Shown: positions 1 through 7,337, numbered from the stretch's first letter. The stretch is 14,881 bases of DNA from Roseateles_E sp005503085 (GCF_028462495.1 NZ_JAQOWX010000131.1:1-14881); one strand, 5' to 3'. Translations and numbers: made by a program. The notes: a model not told the origin generated them from the sequence alone.

Positions 1-288
1 CGTCGCGACGGTCGGCGGCGGCACCGGTGCGGGGCTCAGCACGCCGCTGGCCGCCTTGGCGCCGGGACGGGGGCTCAGCGCGGCATTGGGGTCCCAGTTG
101 CGGTTGCGTTCGGCTTCCTGCGCGTCATGGTCGGCCGTGCGTTGCGGCACCTTGTTGATGAAGGGGATCGGCACCTTGGTGATGTAGAGCGCGACACCGA
201 GCGCAATGCCCAGGCCCAGCAAGAGCCCGACGATCAATCCCAGCACAAATCCACCCCGCTGCTGACGCTGCGCTTGAGCTCGGCTCAT
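1..288 (-). CDS. SPOR-domain (FtsN-like) inner-membrane protein, N-terminal part only
   Basis: Only the first 96 codons are inside the window; the gene continues past base 1. The product begins MSRAQAQRQQRGG, a short basic cytoplasmic tail. One strongly hydrophobic, Gly/Leu-rich segment follows at about residues 14-36, then VPIPFINKVPQR and an acidic, Asn/Pro-rich linker (AEAERNRNWDPN, then Pro/Ala-rich). This is the layout of a bitopic protein with an N-in anchor and a periplasmic linker leading to a C-terminal peptidoglycan-binding SPOR domain, which is not visible here. In Burkholderiales a protein of this kind commonly follows argS and precedes dsbA, which supports the call. The start ATG (286-288) overlaps the argS stop as ATGA. 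A GGAG lies about 6 bases upstream inside the end of argS, so translation is probably coupled. A role in cell division or envelope maintenance is inferred from the family. Confidence 0.75.
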   Translation of the reverse strand, partial: MSRAQAQRQQRGGFVLGLIVGLLLGLGIALGVALYITKVPIPFINKVPQRTADHDAQEAERNRNWDPNAALSPRPGAKAASGVLSPAPVPPPTVAT

Positions 289-1991
289 GAATTCTCCAGA
301 GTTTCACGTGACATCACTTCCGGCGCGCTGACGCCCAGCACGGCCAGCGCATTGCGCAGCACCTGGCGGGTGGCGGCCAGCAATGCGGCGCGGGCGCGGG
401 TCAGCTCGGGCGCCTGGTCCAGCACGCGTTCGGCCGCATAGTAGCTGTGGAAGGCACCGGCCAGATCGCGCAGATAGAAAGCCACATCGTGCGGCGCCAG
501 GCCCTCGGCCGCGCCGCTGAGCATGCGCGGATAGTCGGCCAGCTTGAGCATTAGCGCGGCCTCGGTCGGGGCTGTCAGCAGGCTCAGATCGGCGCCGCCG
601 AACTGACTCTCGTCGCCGCCGGCGGCCACCCAGTTGCGGATGATGGAGCAGATGCGGGCGTGGGCGTACTGCACATAGAACACCGGGTTCTCGTCGTTCT
701 GCTTCAGCGCCAGATCGATGTCGAAGGTGAATTCGGTGTCGGCCTTGCGGCTGGTCAGGAAGAAGCGCACCGCGTCGCGGCTGGTCCAGTCGATCAGGTC
801 GCGCATGGTCACATAGGAGCCCGCACGCTTGGACAGCTTGACCTCCTCGCCGCCGCGCATCACCAGCACCATCTTGTGCAGCACATAGTCGGGGAAGCCC
901 TGCGGAATGCCGACATCGGCCGCCTGCAGGCCGCCGCGCACCCGGGCGATCGTGCCGTGATGATCGGTGCCCTGCACATTGATGCACTTGGTGTAGCCGC
1001 GCTGGAATTTGTCGATGTGGTAGGCCACATCGGGCAGGAAGTAGGTGTAGGTGCCGTCGGACTTGCGCATCACGCGGTCCTTGTCGTCGCCGTAGTCGGT
1101 CGTGCGCAGCCACAGCGCGCCGCCGTCTTCGAAGGTCTTGCCGGAGGCCAGCAGCTTGGCCACGGTGGCTTCGACCGCGCCGGTCTGATAGAGACTGGAT
1201 TCGAGGAAGTAGTTGTCGAACTTCAGGCCGAAGGCCTGCAGGTCCAGGTCTTGCTCGTGGCGTAGATAGGCGACGGCGAACTGGCGGATGCTGTCCAGGT
1301 CTTCGATGTCGCCGGAGGCGGTGAATTCGCGGTCATCGGCCTTGACGGTCTTCCTGGCCAGGAAGTCGTCGGCGATGTCCTGGATGTACTCGCCGTTGTA
1401 GGCCGACTCGGGCCAGCCGGCATCGCCGGGTTTCAGGCCCTTGAGGCGGCACTGGGTGGAGTGGGCCAGGGTCGCGATCTGCACGCCGGCGTCGTTGTAA
1501 TAGAACTCGCGGGTGACATCCCAGCCCTGGGTCGCGAACAGGCTGCAGATCGAATCGCCCAGCGCGGCCTGGCGCGCATGGCCCAGGTGCAGCGGGCCGG
1601 TCGGGTTGGCCGAGACGAACTCGACCATCACATGCTGGCCATTGGCCGGCTGCGCGCCGAAGCCGGCGCCGGCCCCCAGCACCTCGGCGACGACGGCCTG
1701 CTTGGCGGCGGCCTACAAGCGGATATGGATGAAGCCGGGCCCGGCAATCGCGAGCGCGTCCACCCATTGCTGGAAGGCCGCTCGGCGCGGCCGCGCCTCG
1801 ATCAGGGCTTGCGCCCGCTCACGCGGATTCTTCTTCCGTGGTCGCGCCAGCTGCATCGCGGCGGTGCAAGCCAGGTCGCCATGGCTGGCCTGCTTGGGGG
1901 ACTCGAAAGCGGCGGCCAGTTCGGCGCCGGGGCTCAGTTCTTGGATGGCCTCGCCGAGGGCGGCGAGCAAATCCTGCTTGGCTTGAATCAT
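285..1991 (-). pseudogene. argS: Arginine--tRNA ligase, reading frame interrupted by an in-frame TAG
   Basis: ArgS is the class I synthetase that charges tRNA-Arg with arginine in the cytoplasm. The frame starts at ATG 1989-1991 (MIQAKQDLLAAL) and is 568 residues long counting the interruption, a normal length. It has the N-terminal additional domain (about residues 1-110, including GPGFIHIRL), the HIGH-type motif HLGH at 135-138, a KMSKS-type motif KLSKRAG from 385, and a C-terminal DALR anticodon-binding domain (about 450-568, ending RETLENS). At 1713-1715 codon 93 is TAG, immediately after IRL and before AAAKQAVVAEVL. Frame and similarity continue on both sides, so this is a single-codon nonsense change and not a frameshift. 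One substitution from AAG, CAG or TCG would explain it. If real, full ArgS is not made unless the codon is suppressed. Restart at GTG 1682 or ATG 1628 would keep the catalytic core and lose the N-terminal domain. A sequencing error, or a second argS elsewhere, is the likeliest explanation. The stop overlaps the next gene (ATGA). Confidence 0.85.
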
Positions 1992-2016
1992 GGGCGCAAT
2001 TCTACGGGGCGCGCAT
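1992..2016. promoter_or_regulatory. Very short divergent gap between argS and the kinase gene
   Basis: About 25 bases separate the argS ATG (minus strand) from the chosen kinase ATG (plus strand). Both promoters must therefore sit in this gap or inside the opposite coding region. A TATGAT at 2016-2021 on the plus strand and a TAGAAT at 2004-1999 on the minus strand resemble -10 boxes. Neither has a convincing -35 box, and each lies so close to a start codon that the transcripts would be almost leaderless. The exact promoter positions are not resolved. Confidence 0.3.
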
Positions 2017-3396
2017 ATGATGCCCGCCATGGTCACGGACTCCGGCCCCGCCTCTTCCATTCCCGCCGCCCATGCCGACTTGCCGACCTATATCGGCAAG
2101 TACCGTGTGCTGCGCCGCCTCGGCGAGGGGGCCACCAGCGATGTCTTCCTGGGCCTGGACGAGTTCAAGGCCAAGGAGGTCGCGATCAAGCGGGTGCGCG
2201 CCTGGGCGCTGACCAGCCGCGGCGGCCCCGACACGCAGGCGAACCGCTTCTATGCGGCCGAGGCCGCGCTGGCCGGCCGGCTGCAGCATCCCAATGTCGT
2301 GCAGATCCTGGATGCGGTGCCCGAGCAGGACGCGCCCTATCTGGTGATGGAATATGTGCCGGGCCTGACCCTGAAGAGCTTTTGCCGCAGCGACCGGCTG
2401 CTGCCGCTGGACCAGATCGTCGAGCTCGGTTTCAAGTGCGCGATGGCGCTGGACTATGTGTTCCGCCAGGGCGTGATACACCGCGATGTCAAGCCGGCCA
2501 ATCTGCTGGCGGTGCTGGACGCGCAAGGCCAGGTCACCGATGTCAAGGTCAGCGATTTCGGCAGCGCGCTGAACCTGCGCTCCGATGCGACCCAGGTGCA
2601 CCGGGTCGGCTCGCTGGCCTATATGCCGCCCGAGCAGATCGAGGGCGGCGATGTCGATTGCCGCGCCGACATCTACGCGCTCGGTGCCGTGCTCTACCAC
2701 CTGGTGGCGGGGCGCGCGCCCTTCGATGCGCCCAGCCAGATGGCCTTGATGCACCAGATCTACCACCAGGCGCCGCCTTCGCTGGTGGGGTTGCGCGGCG
2801 GCGTCACCGCCGAGCTGGATGCGGTGATCCTGCGCGCGCTGGCCAAGCAGCCGGCCGATCGTTACCCGGACTGGGACAGCTTCGGCCGTGCGCTCTCGGA
2901 GCTGGTGGCGCGCCAGCTGGTGCCGCTGGCGCGGCTCTACGAGGTCAAGGACTCCGAGCGTTTCAATCTTTTACGCGAGCTGGAATTCTTTGCCGACTTC
3001 GGCGATGTCGAGCTGTGGGAGGTGGTGCACCGGGCGCGCTGGCGGCGCTATCCGCTCGAGCATGCGCTCTACAAGCGCGGCCAGGAGGGCAATACCTTCC
3101 ACATCATTGCGCAGGGCGAGGTCGAGGTGTTCCGCGATGGCGCCAAGGTGGCCACCTTGGGCACCGGCACCTCGGTTGGCGAGATGGCTTATCTGGCGCC
3201 GAACCCCGATCTGCGCCGCCACAGCACTGACATCAAGGTCAGCGAGATCTGCACGACGATCTCGTTCACGCCCGAGTCGCTGGGCCTGCTGAGCCCCGAA
3301 TGCCAGCATCGCTTTGACCGCGCCTTCATCCAGGTGCTGGTGCGCCGTCTGCATGCGGCTCACGAGGCGATTGCGCACCCGCGCCGCATTCTCTGA
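2017..3396 (+). CDS. Serine/threonine protein kinase with C-terminal cyclic-nucleotide-binding-like domain
   Basis: This predicted soluble kinase phosphorylates Ser/Thr residues of unknown partners. Numbered from ATG 2017 (459 residues), the Hanks-type kinase domain spans about 28-300. It has the glycine loop GEGATSDVFLG (about 36-46), the ATP-anchoring Lys in EVAIK (58), HRDVKPANLL with catalytic Asp 157, DFG (180-182) and MPPEQ in the activation segment, so it looks catalytically competent. Residues about 325-430 resemble a cyclic-nucleotide-binding (CRP/PKA regulatory) fold: YKRGQEGNTFHIIAQGEVEV, then GEMAYLAPNPDLRRHS at the position of the phosphate-binding cassette. GE and a following Arg are kept, but the cassette is atypical, so ligand binding is uncertain. 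No membrane segment or PASTA repeat is present. Starts at 1990, 2020 or 2029 are also possible. I prefer 2017 for the GGGG about 8 bases upstream and because 1990 would overlap the argS start. psiF follows after about 100 bases with its own likely promoter. Confidence 0.85.
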   Translation: MMPAMVTDSGPASSIPAAHADLPTYIGKYRVLRRLGEGATSDVFLGLDEFKAKEVAIKRVRAWALTSRGGPDTQANRFYAAEAALAGRLQHPNVVQILDAVPEQDAPYLVMEYVPGLTLKSFCRSDRLLPLDQIVELGFKCAMALDYVFRQGVIHRDVKPANLLAVLDAQGQVTDVKVSDFGSALNLRSDATQVHRVGSLAYMPPEQIEGGDVDCRADIYALGAVLYHLVAGRAPFDAPSQMALMHQIYHQAPPSLVGLRGGVTAELDAVILRALAKQPADRYPDWDSFGRALSELVARQLVPLARLYEVKDSERFNLLRELEFFADFGDVELWEVVHRARWRRYPLEHALYKRGQEGNTFHIIAQGEVEVFRDGAKVATLGTGTSVGEMAYLAPNPDLRRHSTDIKVSEICTTISFTPESLGLLSPECQHRFDRAFIQVLVRRLHAAHEAIAHPRRIL

Positions 3397-3414
3397 TGGC
3401 CCGGTAAACCGGTG

Positions 3415-3443
3415 TTGAGTCACTGACGTTGCTGTGTTGGAAT
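3415..3443 (+). promoter_or_regulatory. Candidate sigma-70 promoter of psiF
   Basis: TTGAGT (3415-3420) and TGGAAT (3438-3443) are separated by exactly 17 bases; each matches the consensus at 4 of 6 positions. It lies about 55 bases upstream of the psiF start. I looked for a Pho box, because psiF of E. coli belongs to the phosphate-starvation response, and saw no convincing tandem CTGTCA-type repeat. Confidence 0.4.
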
Positions 3444-3498
3444 CCACCAGGGTCCTCAGCGGATCCGCAACCCATACCTCACAGGGAAGGAACAGCTC

Positions 3499-3795
3499 AT
3501 GAAGCCCATCACCATCATGCTCGGCCTGGCGCTCGCCGCCTTTGGTGCCCATGCCGAAGAGAAGGAGGTCACGCCGCAGCAGCAGAAGATGAAGACCTGC
3601 AATGCCGATGCCAAGGGCAAGACCGGCGACGAACGCAAGGCCTTCATGAAGGAATGCCTGTCGGCCAAGCCGGCCGCTGCGGCCGCCAACGGCACGCCTC
3701 AGCAGGAAAAGATGAAGGCCTGCAATGCCGACGCCAAGGGCAAGAGCGGCGACGAGCGCAAGGCCTTCATGAAGGAGTGCCTGAGCGCCAAGTAA
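3499..3795 (+). CDS. psiF: PsiF-family small secreted protein with two tandem PsiF repeats
   Basis: The 98-residue product begins with a clear signal peptide (MKPITIMLGLALAAFGAHA, cleavage probably before EEK), so the mature protein of about 79 residues should be periplasmic. It contains two PsiF-type units at residues 25-57 and 66-98, identical at 30 of 33 positions and joined by an Ala/Pro-rich linker. Each unit has one CNADAKGK and one FMKECLSAK segment, giving two cysteines per unit (34/53 and 75/94) that could form a disulfide. The E. coli homologue is induced by phosphate starvation, but the family's molecular function is not known, and nothing here shows phosphate control. The ATG is preceded by AGGGAAGGA, a good ribosome binding site about 6 bases away. 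The gene has its own candidate promoter and ends just before a palindrome shared with the convergent lysR gene. The family call is firm; the role is open. Confidence 0.85.
   Translation: MKPITIMLGLALAAFGAHAEEKEVTPQQQKMKTCNADAKGKTGDERKAFMKECLSAKPAAAAANGTPQQEKMKACNADAKGKSGDERKAFMKECLSAK
3571..3792 (+). repeat. Tandem intragenic duplication in psiF
   Basis: Two 99-base units, 3571-3669 and 3694-3792, encode the same 33-residue PsiF motif with three amino-acid differences (Q29/E70, T33/A74, T42/S83). They are offset by 123 bases and remain highly similar at the DNA level, including the GACGAACGCAAGGCCTTCAT / GACGAGCGCAAGGCCTTCAT segment. Confidence 0.9.
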
Positions 3796-3802
3796 GGCGT
3801 GA

Positions 3803-3822
3803 AGCGCTGAGCGCTCAGCGCT
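3803..3822. terminator. Perfect 20-base palindrome between convergent psiF and lysR; possible bidirectional terminator
   Basis: AGCGCTGAGCGCTCAGCGCT reads the same on both strands. It begins 8 bases after the psiF stop and covers the lysR stop codon (TGA, 3817-3815). The position between two converging genes fits a bidirectional terminator. No run of T follows on either strand, so intrinsic termination would be weak. It could instead be a protein-binding site or an mRNA-stabilising hairpin. Confidence 0.45.
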
Positions 3823-4738
3823 CCCGACCGGCGGCCCGGGCCCAGTAGCCCGGGTCGCCGTAATTGAGCTTCAGAAAGTCTATCCACAGCCGCACGCGCA
3901 GTGGCAGATGCTTGCGCTGCGGCACCACCGCGAAGATGCCGTTGGGCGGCGCCGCGAAGTCTTCCAACACCGCCTGCAGCCGCCCGGCCTTGATGTCGGC
4001 CTCGACCTCCCAGATGCTGCGCCAGGCCAGGCCCAGGCCGGCCAGGCACCAGTCGTGCAGCACCTGGCCGTCGCTGCAATCGAGCCGGCCGCTGGGCCGC
4101 CAGTGCAGCAGCTCGCCGTCCACCATGAAGGCCCAGCCGCGCGTCTGGCTGGCATCCGAGCTCAGGCCCAGGCATTGCTGGCGCGCCAGCTCGGACGGGT
4201 GCTGCGGCACGCCGGCGCGCTTCAGATAGCCGGGCGTGGCCACGCACAGGCGCCGGTTGTCGGCCAGGCGCATGCTGACCAGGCTGGAGTCGACCAGATC
4301 GCCGACCCGCACCGCGCAGTCGAAACCCTCGCCGGCGATGTCCACCACCCGGTCGCTGAGGTTCAGCGAGATGCTCAGCTCCTGATGGCTGGCCAGGAAC
4401 TCGGGCACCAGCGGCGCCACATGGCGGCGCCCGAAGCCGGCCGGCGCGGTGATGCGCAGATGGCCGCTGGCCTTGAGCCCGCCGGCGCTGACGCTGGCCT
4501 CGGCATCGGCGAACTCGACCAGCAGGCGCAGGCAGTCCTCCAGAAAGGCGCTGCCCTCATGCGTCAGCGTGATGCGCCGGGTCGTGCGCACCAGGAGCTT
4601 GACCCCCAGCCGCTCTTCAAGCGCATCGATGCGCCGCCCCATCACCGCCGGCGCCACGCCCTCGGTCTGGGCTGCGGCCGTCAGGCTGCCCTTGGTGGCC
4701 ACCAGGGCGAAGGATTCGATCTGCTTGAGGCGGTCCAT
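3815..4738 (-). CDS. LysR-family transcriptional regulator, probable regulator of glcB
   Basis: The 307-residue product has normal LysR length. Residues 1-60 form the winged helix-turn-helix (MDRLKQIESFALVATKGSLTAAAQ... VMGRRIDALEERLGVKLLVRTTRRITLTHEG). From about 90 to 295 it has a periplasmic-binding-protein-like effector domain of the CrgA-like subgroup (LRITAPAGFGRRHVAPLVPEF, FDCAVRVGDLVDSSLV). It is predicted to be a cytoplasmic, tetrameric DNA-binding regulator. The effector cannot be read from sequence; glyoxylate or a related C2 acid is only a guess from the neighbouring glcB. It is transcribed divergently from glcB with 170 bases between the start codons, the usual arrangement for a LysR protein that controls its neighbour and itself. 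The gap contains a dyad (4771-4790) that is a candidate operator. The start at ATG 4738 places the first helix as expected for the family. Confidence 0.88.
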   Translation of the reverse strand: MDRLKQIESFALVATKGSLTAAAQTEGVAPAVMGRRIDALEERLGVKLLVRTTRRITLTHEGSAFLEDCLRLLVEFADAEASVSAGGLKASGHLRITAPAGFGRRHVAPLVPEFLASHQELSISLNLSDRVVDIAGEGFDCAVRVGDLVDSSLVSMRLADNRRLCVATPGYLKRAGVPQHPSELARQQCLGLSSDASQTRGWAFMVDGELLHWRPSGRLDCSDGQVLHDWCLAGLGLAWRSIWEVEADIKAGRLQAVLEDFAAPPNGIFAVVPQRKHLPLRVRLWIDFLKLNYGDPGYWARAAGRER

Positions 4739-4770
4739 GCGCTGATTGTGCGCAGCGAGGCGGTGAAAGC

Positions 4771-4790
4771 AATCAATTAAGTCATTGATT
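4771..4790. promoter_or_regulatory. Dyad in the lysR-glcB gap, candidate LysR operator
   Basis: AATCAAT and ATTGATT form perfect 7-base arms around the 6-base spacer TAAGTC. The site is AT-rich in a GC-rich region, 33 bases upstream of the lysR start and 118 bases upstream of the glcB start. It does not contain a symmetric T-N11-A core, so it is not a textbook LysR box. The divergent gene arrangement is the main reason to consider it. I could not settle on -35/-10 boxes for glcB. Confidence 0.4.
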
Positions 4791-4908
4791 TGTGCAAAAA
4801 CATCAGGGATTCAATGCATTGGACGCTGTGAATCGAAGGGGTGGCCTGACATAAATTCCTGCCATCACGCTATATCTCTTGTCTTCTTTCTATCCCGAGG
4901 GTTTTGCC

Positions 4909-7080
4909 ATGACCGCACGCACCGCCTGCCACCGCCTCCAGGTCGCCACGACCATCTACCGCTTCATCGAAGACCGGGTGCTGCCCGATACCGGCATCGC
5001 GAGCCGCGACTTCTGGGCCGGCTTCGATGCCATTGCCCATGAGCTGGCACCCAAGAATGCCGCGCTGCTGGCCGAACGCGACCGTTTGCAGTCCGAACTC
5101 GATGGATGGCATCGCGCCCATCCGGGGCCGATTACCGACATGCCGGCCTACCGCGCCTTCTTGGAGGGCATCGGCTATCTGGTGCCAGCCCCCGGCGCGG
5201 TCAGCGCCAGCACCGCGAATGTCGATGCCGAACTGGCTCTGCAAGCCGGCCCGCAGCTGGTGGTGCCGATATTGAACGCCCGTTACGCGCTGAACGCGGC
5301 CAATGCGCGCTGGGGCTCGCTGTATGACGCGCTGTACGGCACGGATGCGATCTCGGAGGCTGATGGTGCCGAGCGCGCCGGCGCCTACAATCCGGTGCGC
5401 GGCGCCAAGGTGATCGCCTTTGCCCGCCAGGTGCTGGACCAGGCGGCGCCGCTGGCCGGCGCCTCGCACAAGGACGCGGCCGGCTACCGGGTCGAGGGCG
5501 GCCGCCTGGTGGTGGCCTTGATCGATGGCTCGACCACGGGTCTGGCGGACGCGGCCCAGTTCGTCGGCTATCAGGGCGATGCGGCTGCGCCCTCGTCGGT
5601 GCTCTTGGTTCACAACGGCCTGCATCTGGACATCCAGATCGACCGGACCACGCCGATCGGCGCCAGCGATGCGGCCGGTATCAGCGATCTGGTGCTGGAG
5701 GCGGCCTTGTCCACCATTCTTGATCTGGAGGACTCGATCGCGGCGGTCGACGCCGAGGACAAGCTGCTGGCCTACAGCAACTGGCTGGGCATCCAGCAGG
5801 GCAGCTTGACCGAGGAACTCAGCAAAGGCGGCAAGACCTTCACGCGCCGCCTCAATCCGGATCGCCGCTACACCGGCCCGAATGGCGGCGAGGTCGTGCT
5901 GCATGGCCGCTCCTTGATGTTCGTCCGCAATGTCGGCCATCTGATGACGAACCCGGCCATCCTGCTGGACGGTGGCGCCGAGATTCCCGAGGGCATCATG
6001 GACGCGGTCATCACGGTGACGATTGCGCTGCACGATCTGAAGCGGCGCGGCAACTCGCGCGCCGGCTCGATCTATATCGTCAAGCCCAAGATGCACGGCC
6101 CGGCCGAGGTGGCATTCGCAGCCGAGCTGTTCGGCCGCGTCGAACAGTTGCTGGGCCTGCCCGACAGCACGGTCAAGCTGGGCATCATGGACGAAGAGCG
6201 CCGTACCAGCGTCAATCTGAAGGCCTGCATCGCGGCAGCCTCCAGCCGCGTCGCCTTCATCAACACCGGCTTCCTGGACCGCACCGGCGACGAGATGCAC
6301 ACCGCGATGTTGGCGGGGCCGATGCTGCGCAAGGGCGATATGAAGAGCAGCGCCTGGATCCAGGCCTACGAGCGCAGCAATGTGCTGACCGGCCTGTCCT
6401 GCGGCCTGCGCGGCCGGGCTCAGATCGGCAAGGGCATGTGGGCCATGCCGGACCTGATGGCGGCGATGCTGGAACAGAAGATCGCCCATCCCAAGGCCGG
6501 CGCCAACACCGCTTGGGTGCCGTCGCCGACCGCGGCGACCCTGCACGCGCTGCACTACCACCAGATCAGCGTCGCGGCGGTGCAGCAGGAGTTGGAGAAG
6601 GTCGATGCCGACGGCGAACGCGATGAGATCCTGAACAAGCTGCTGAGCATCCCGGTCGTGGCCGAGGCCAGCTGGAGCGCCGCCGAGCGGCAGCAGGAAC
6701 TGGACAACAACGTCCAGGGCATCCTGGGCTATGTGGTGCGCTGGATCGACCAGGGCGTCGGCTGCTCCAAGGTGCCCGACATCCACAATATTGGCCTGAT
6801 GGAAGACCGCGCCACGCTGCGCATCTCCAGCCAGCACATCGCCAACTGGCTGCACCACGGCGTGGTCAGCGAAGCCCAGGTGCGCGAGACTTTCTCGCGC
6901 ATGGCGGCCGTGGTGGATGGCCAGAACGCTGGCGACGCCGCCTACAAGAGTCTGGTCGCCCACCCGCAAGGTGCGGCCTTCCAGGCGGCGCTGGAGCTGG
7001 TGTTCAAGGGCAAGGAACAGCCGAGCGGGTATACCGAGCCGCTGTTGCATGCGTGGCGCTTGCGGGTGAAGCAGGCTTGA
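4909..7080 (+). CDS. glcB: Malate synthase G
   Basis: The enzyme condenses glyoxylate with acetyl-CoA to give malate and CoA in the cytoplasm, feeding C2 carbon into central metabolism in the glyoxylate cycle and glycolate use. From ATG 4909 the product has 723 residues, the same length as the E. coli isoform G, and it is monomeric in known relatives. Residues important in the E. coli enzyme are found with a constant shift of two: Arg340 (FVRNVGHLMT), Glu429 (MDEERRTS), Asp457 (FLDRTGDEMHT), Cys619 (GCSKVPD) and the catalytic base Asp633 (MEDRATLRIS). The enzyme should be active. The start is set by GAGG at 4897-4900, eight bases upstream; a TTG at 4879 would add ten residues unlike the family. 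The divergent LysR gene is the probable regulator. No isocitrate lyase or glycolate oxidase gene is in the window. A hairpin at 7090-7117 follows the stop. Confidence 0.97.
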   Translation: MTARTACHRLQVATTIYRFIEDRVLPDTGIASRDFWAGFDAIAHELAPKNAALLAERDRLQSELDGWHRAHPGPITDMPAYRAFLEGIGYLVPAPGAVSASTANVDAELALQAGPQLVVPILNARYALNAANARWGSLYDALYGTDAISEADGAERAGAYNPVRGAKVIAFARQVLDQAAPLAGASHKDAAGYRVEGGRLVVALIDGSTTGLADAAQFVGYQGDAAAPSSVLLVHNGLHLDIQIDRTTPIGASDAAGISDLVLEAALSTILDLEDSIAAVDAEDKLLAYSNWLGIQQGSLTEELSKGGKTFTRRLNPDRRYTGPNGGEVVLHGRSLMFVRNVGHLMTNPAILLDGGAEIPEGIMDAVITVTIALHDLKRRGNSRAGSIYIVKPKMHGPAEVAFAAELFGRVEQLLGLPDSTVKLGIMDEERRTSVNLKACIAAASSRVAFINTGFLDRTGDEMHTAMLAGPMLRKGDMKSSAWIQAYERSNVLTGLSCGLRGRAQIGKGMWAMPDLMAAMLEQKIAHPKAGANTAWVPSPTAATLHALHYHQISVAAVQQELEKVDADGERDEILNKLLSIPVVAEASWSAAERQQELDNNVQGILGYVVRWIDQGVGCSKVPDIHNIGLMEDRATLRISSQHIANWLHHGVVSEAQVRETFSRMAAVVDGQNAGDAAYKSLVAHPQGAAFQAALELVFKGKEQPSGYTEPLLHAWRLRVKQA

Positions 7081-7089
7081 GCCGACGGG

Positions 7090-7117
7090 CGACAAATGGC
7101 TTTGCTGTCATTTGTCG
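7090..7117 (+). terminator. Hairpin just after glcB, possible terminator
   Basis: CGACAAATG (7090-7098) and CATTTGTCG (7109-7117) are a perfect 9-base inverted repeat with a 10-base loop, starting 10 bases after the glcB stop. There is no clear T run behind it, so it may be a weak terminator or a 3'-end stabilising hairpin. Confidence 0.4.
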
Positions 7118-7213
7118 TCATTCCGTTGTCAATATGACTTTCGGCTTCAAATTTGTGTTTCTCGTGCGGTAGATGATTCAATTGTTTTCTATGTGTTGCG
7201 TGAGTCCATCAAG

Positions 7214-7242
7214 TTGCCTGGAAGTGCGAGGGATGGTATTCG
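7214..7242 (+). promoter_or_regulatory. Candidate promoter upstream of the first TonB receptor
   Basis: TTGCCT (7214-7219) and TATTCG (7237-7242) are separated by 17 bases. The match to the sigma-70 consensus is moderate (4/6 and 3/6). Transcription from here would give a leader of roughly 280 bases that includes the hairpins at 7320-7460. Confidence 0.3.
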
Positions 7243-7319
7243 CCAAGAGCCCAATAAAGCCCGAAAATTGGTACTTTTTGCTTAAAACCATCTGTCAAGA
7301 TGACTTCTGACTGAACTTC

Positions 7320-7337
7320 ACGGCTGCAGCCGTTTTT
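7320..7337 (+). terminator. Terminator-like hairpin with T run, upstream of the first TonB receptor
   Basis: ACGGCTGCAGCCGT is a perfect 14-base palindrome (stem ACGGC/GCCGT, loop TGCA) that runs into five T (7333-7337), the form of a short intrinsic terminator. It lies 240 bases after glcB and about 195 bases before the receptor start. It could end long glcB transcripts or an undetected small RNA. If the receptor promoter is upstream of it, it could act as an attenuator. Confidence 0.55.

Noticed and set aside
1990..2016. Upstream ATG 1990 as the kinase start
   Set aside because: It overlaps the argS start codon and has no ribosome binding site; ATG 2017 or slightly later is more plausible, though not proven.
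1461..3230. Long plus-strand open frame of 589 codons opposite argS and across the kinase gene
   Set aside because: It is antisense to clear ArgS and out of frame with the kinase; its product is Arg/Ala/Gly-rich shadow sequence typical of high-GC DNA.
3401..3412. Inverted repeat CCGGTAAACCGG after the kinase gene as a terminator
   Set aside because: The stem is five pairs with a loop of two bases and no T run; too weak to call.
3411..3450. Pho box upstream of psiF
   Set aside because: CTGACG and CTGTGT occur, but with wrong spacing (9 rather than 11 bases) and poor match to the consensus.
4879..4908. TTG 4879 as the glcB start
   Set aside because: It would place the GAGG ribosome binding site inside the gene and add ten residues; ATG 4909 gives the standard 723-residue length.
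4870..7095. 741-codon minus-strand open frame
   Set aside because: It is antisense to the whole of glcB, whose catalytic residues are all present; the antisense product is His/Gln/Val-rich with no family character.
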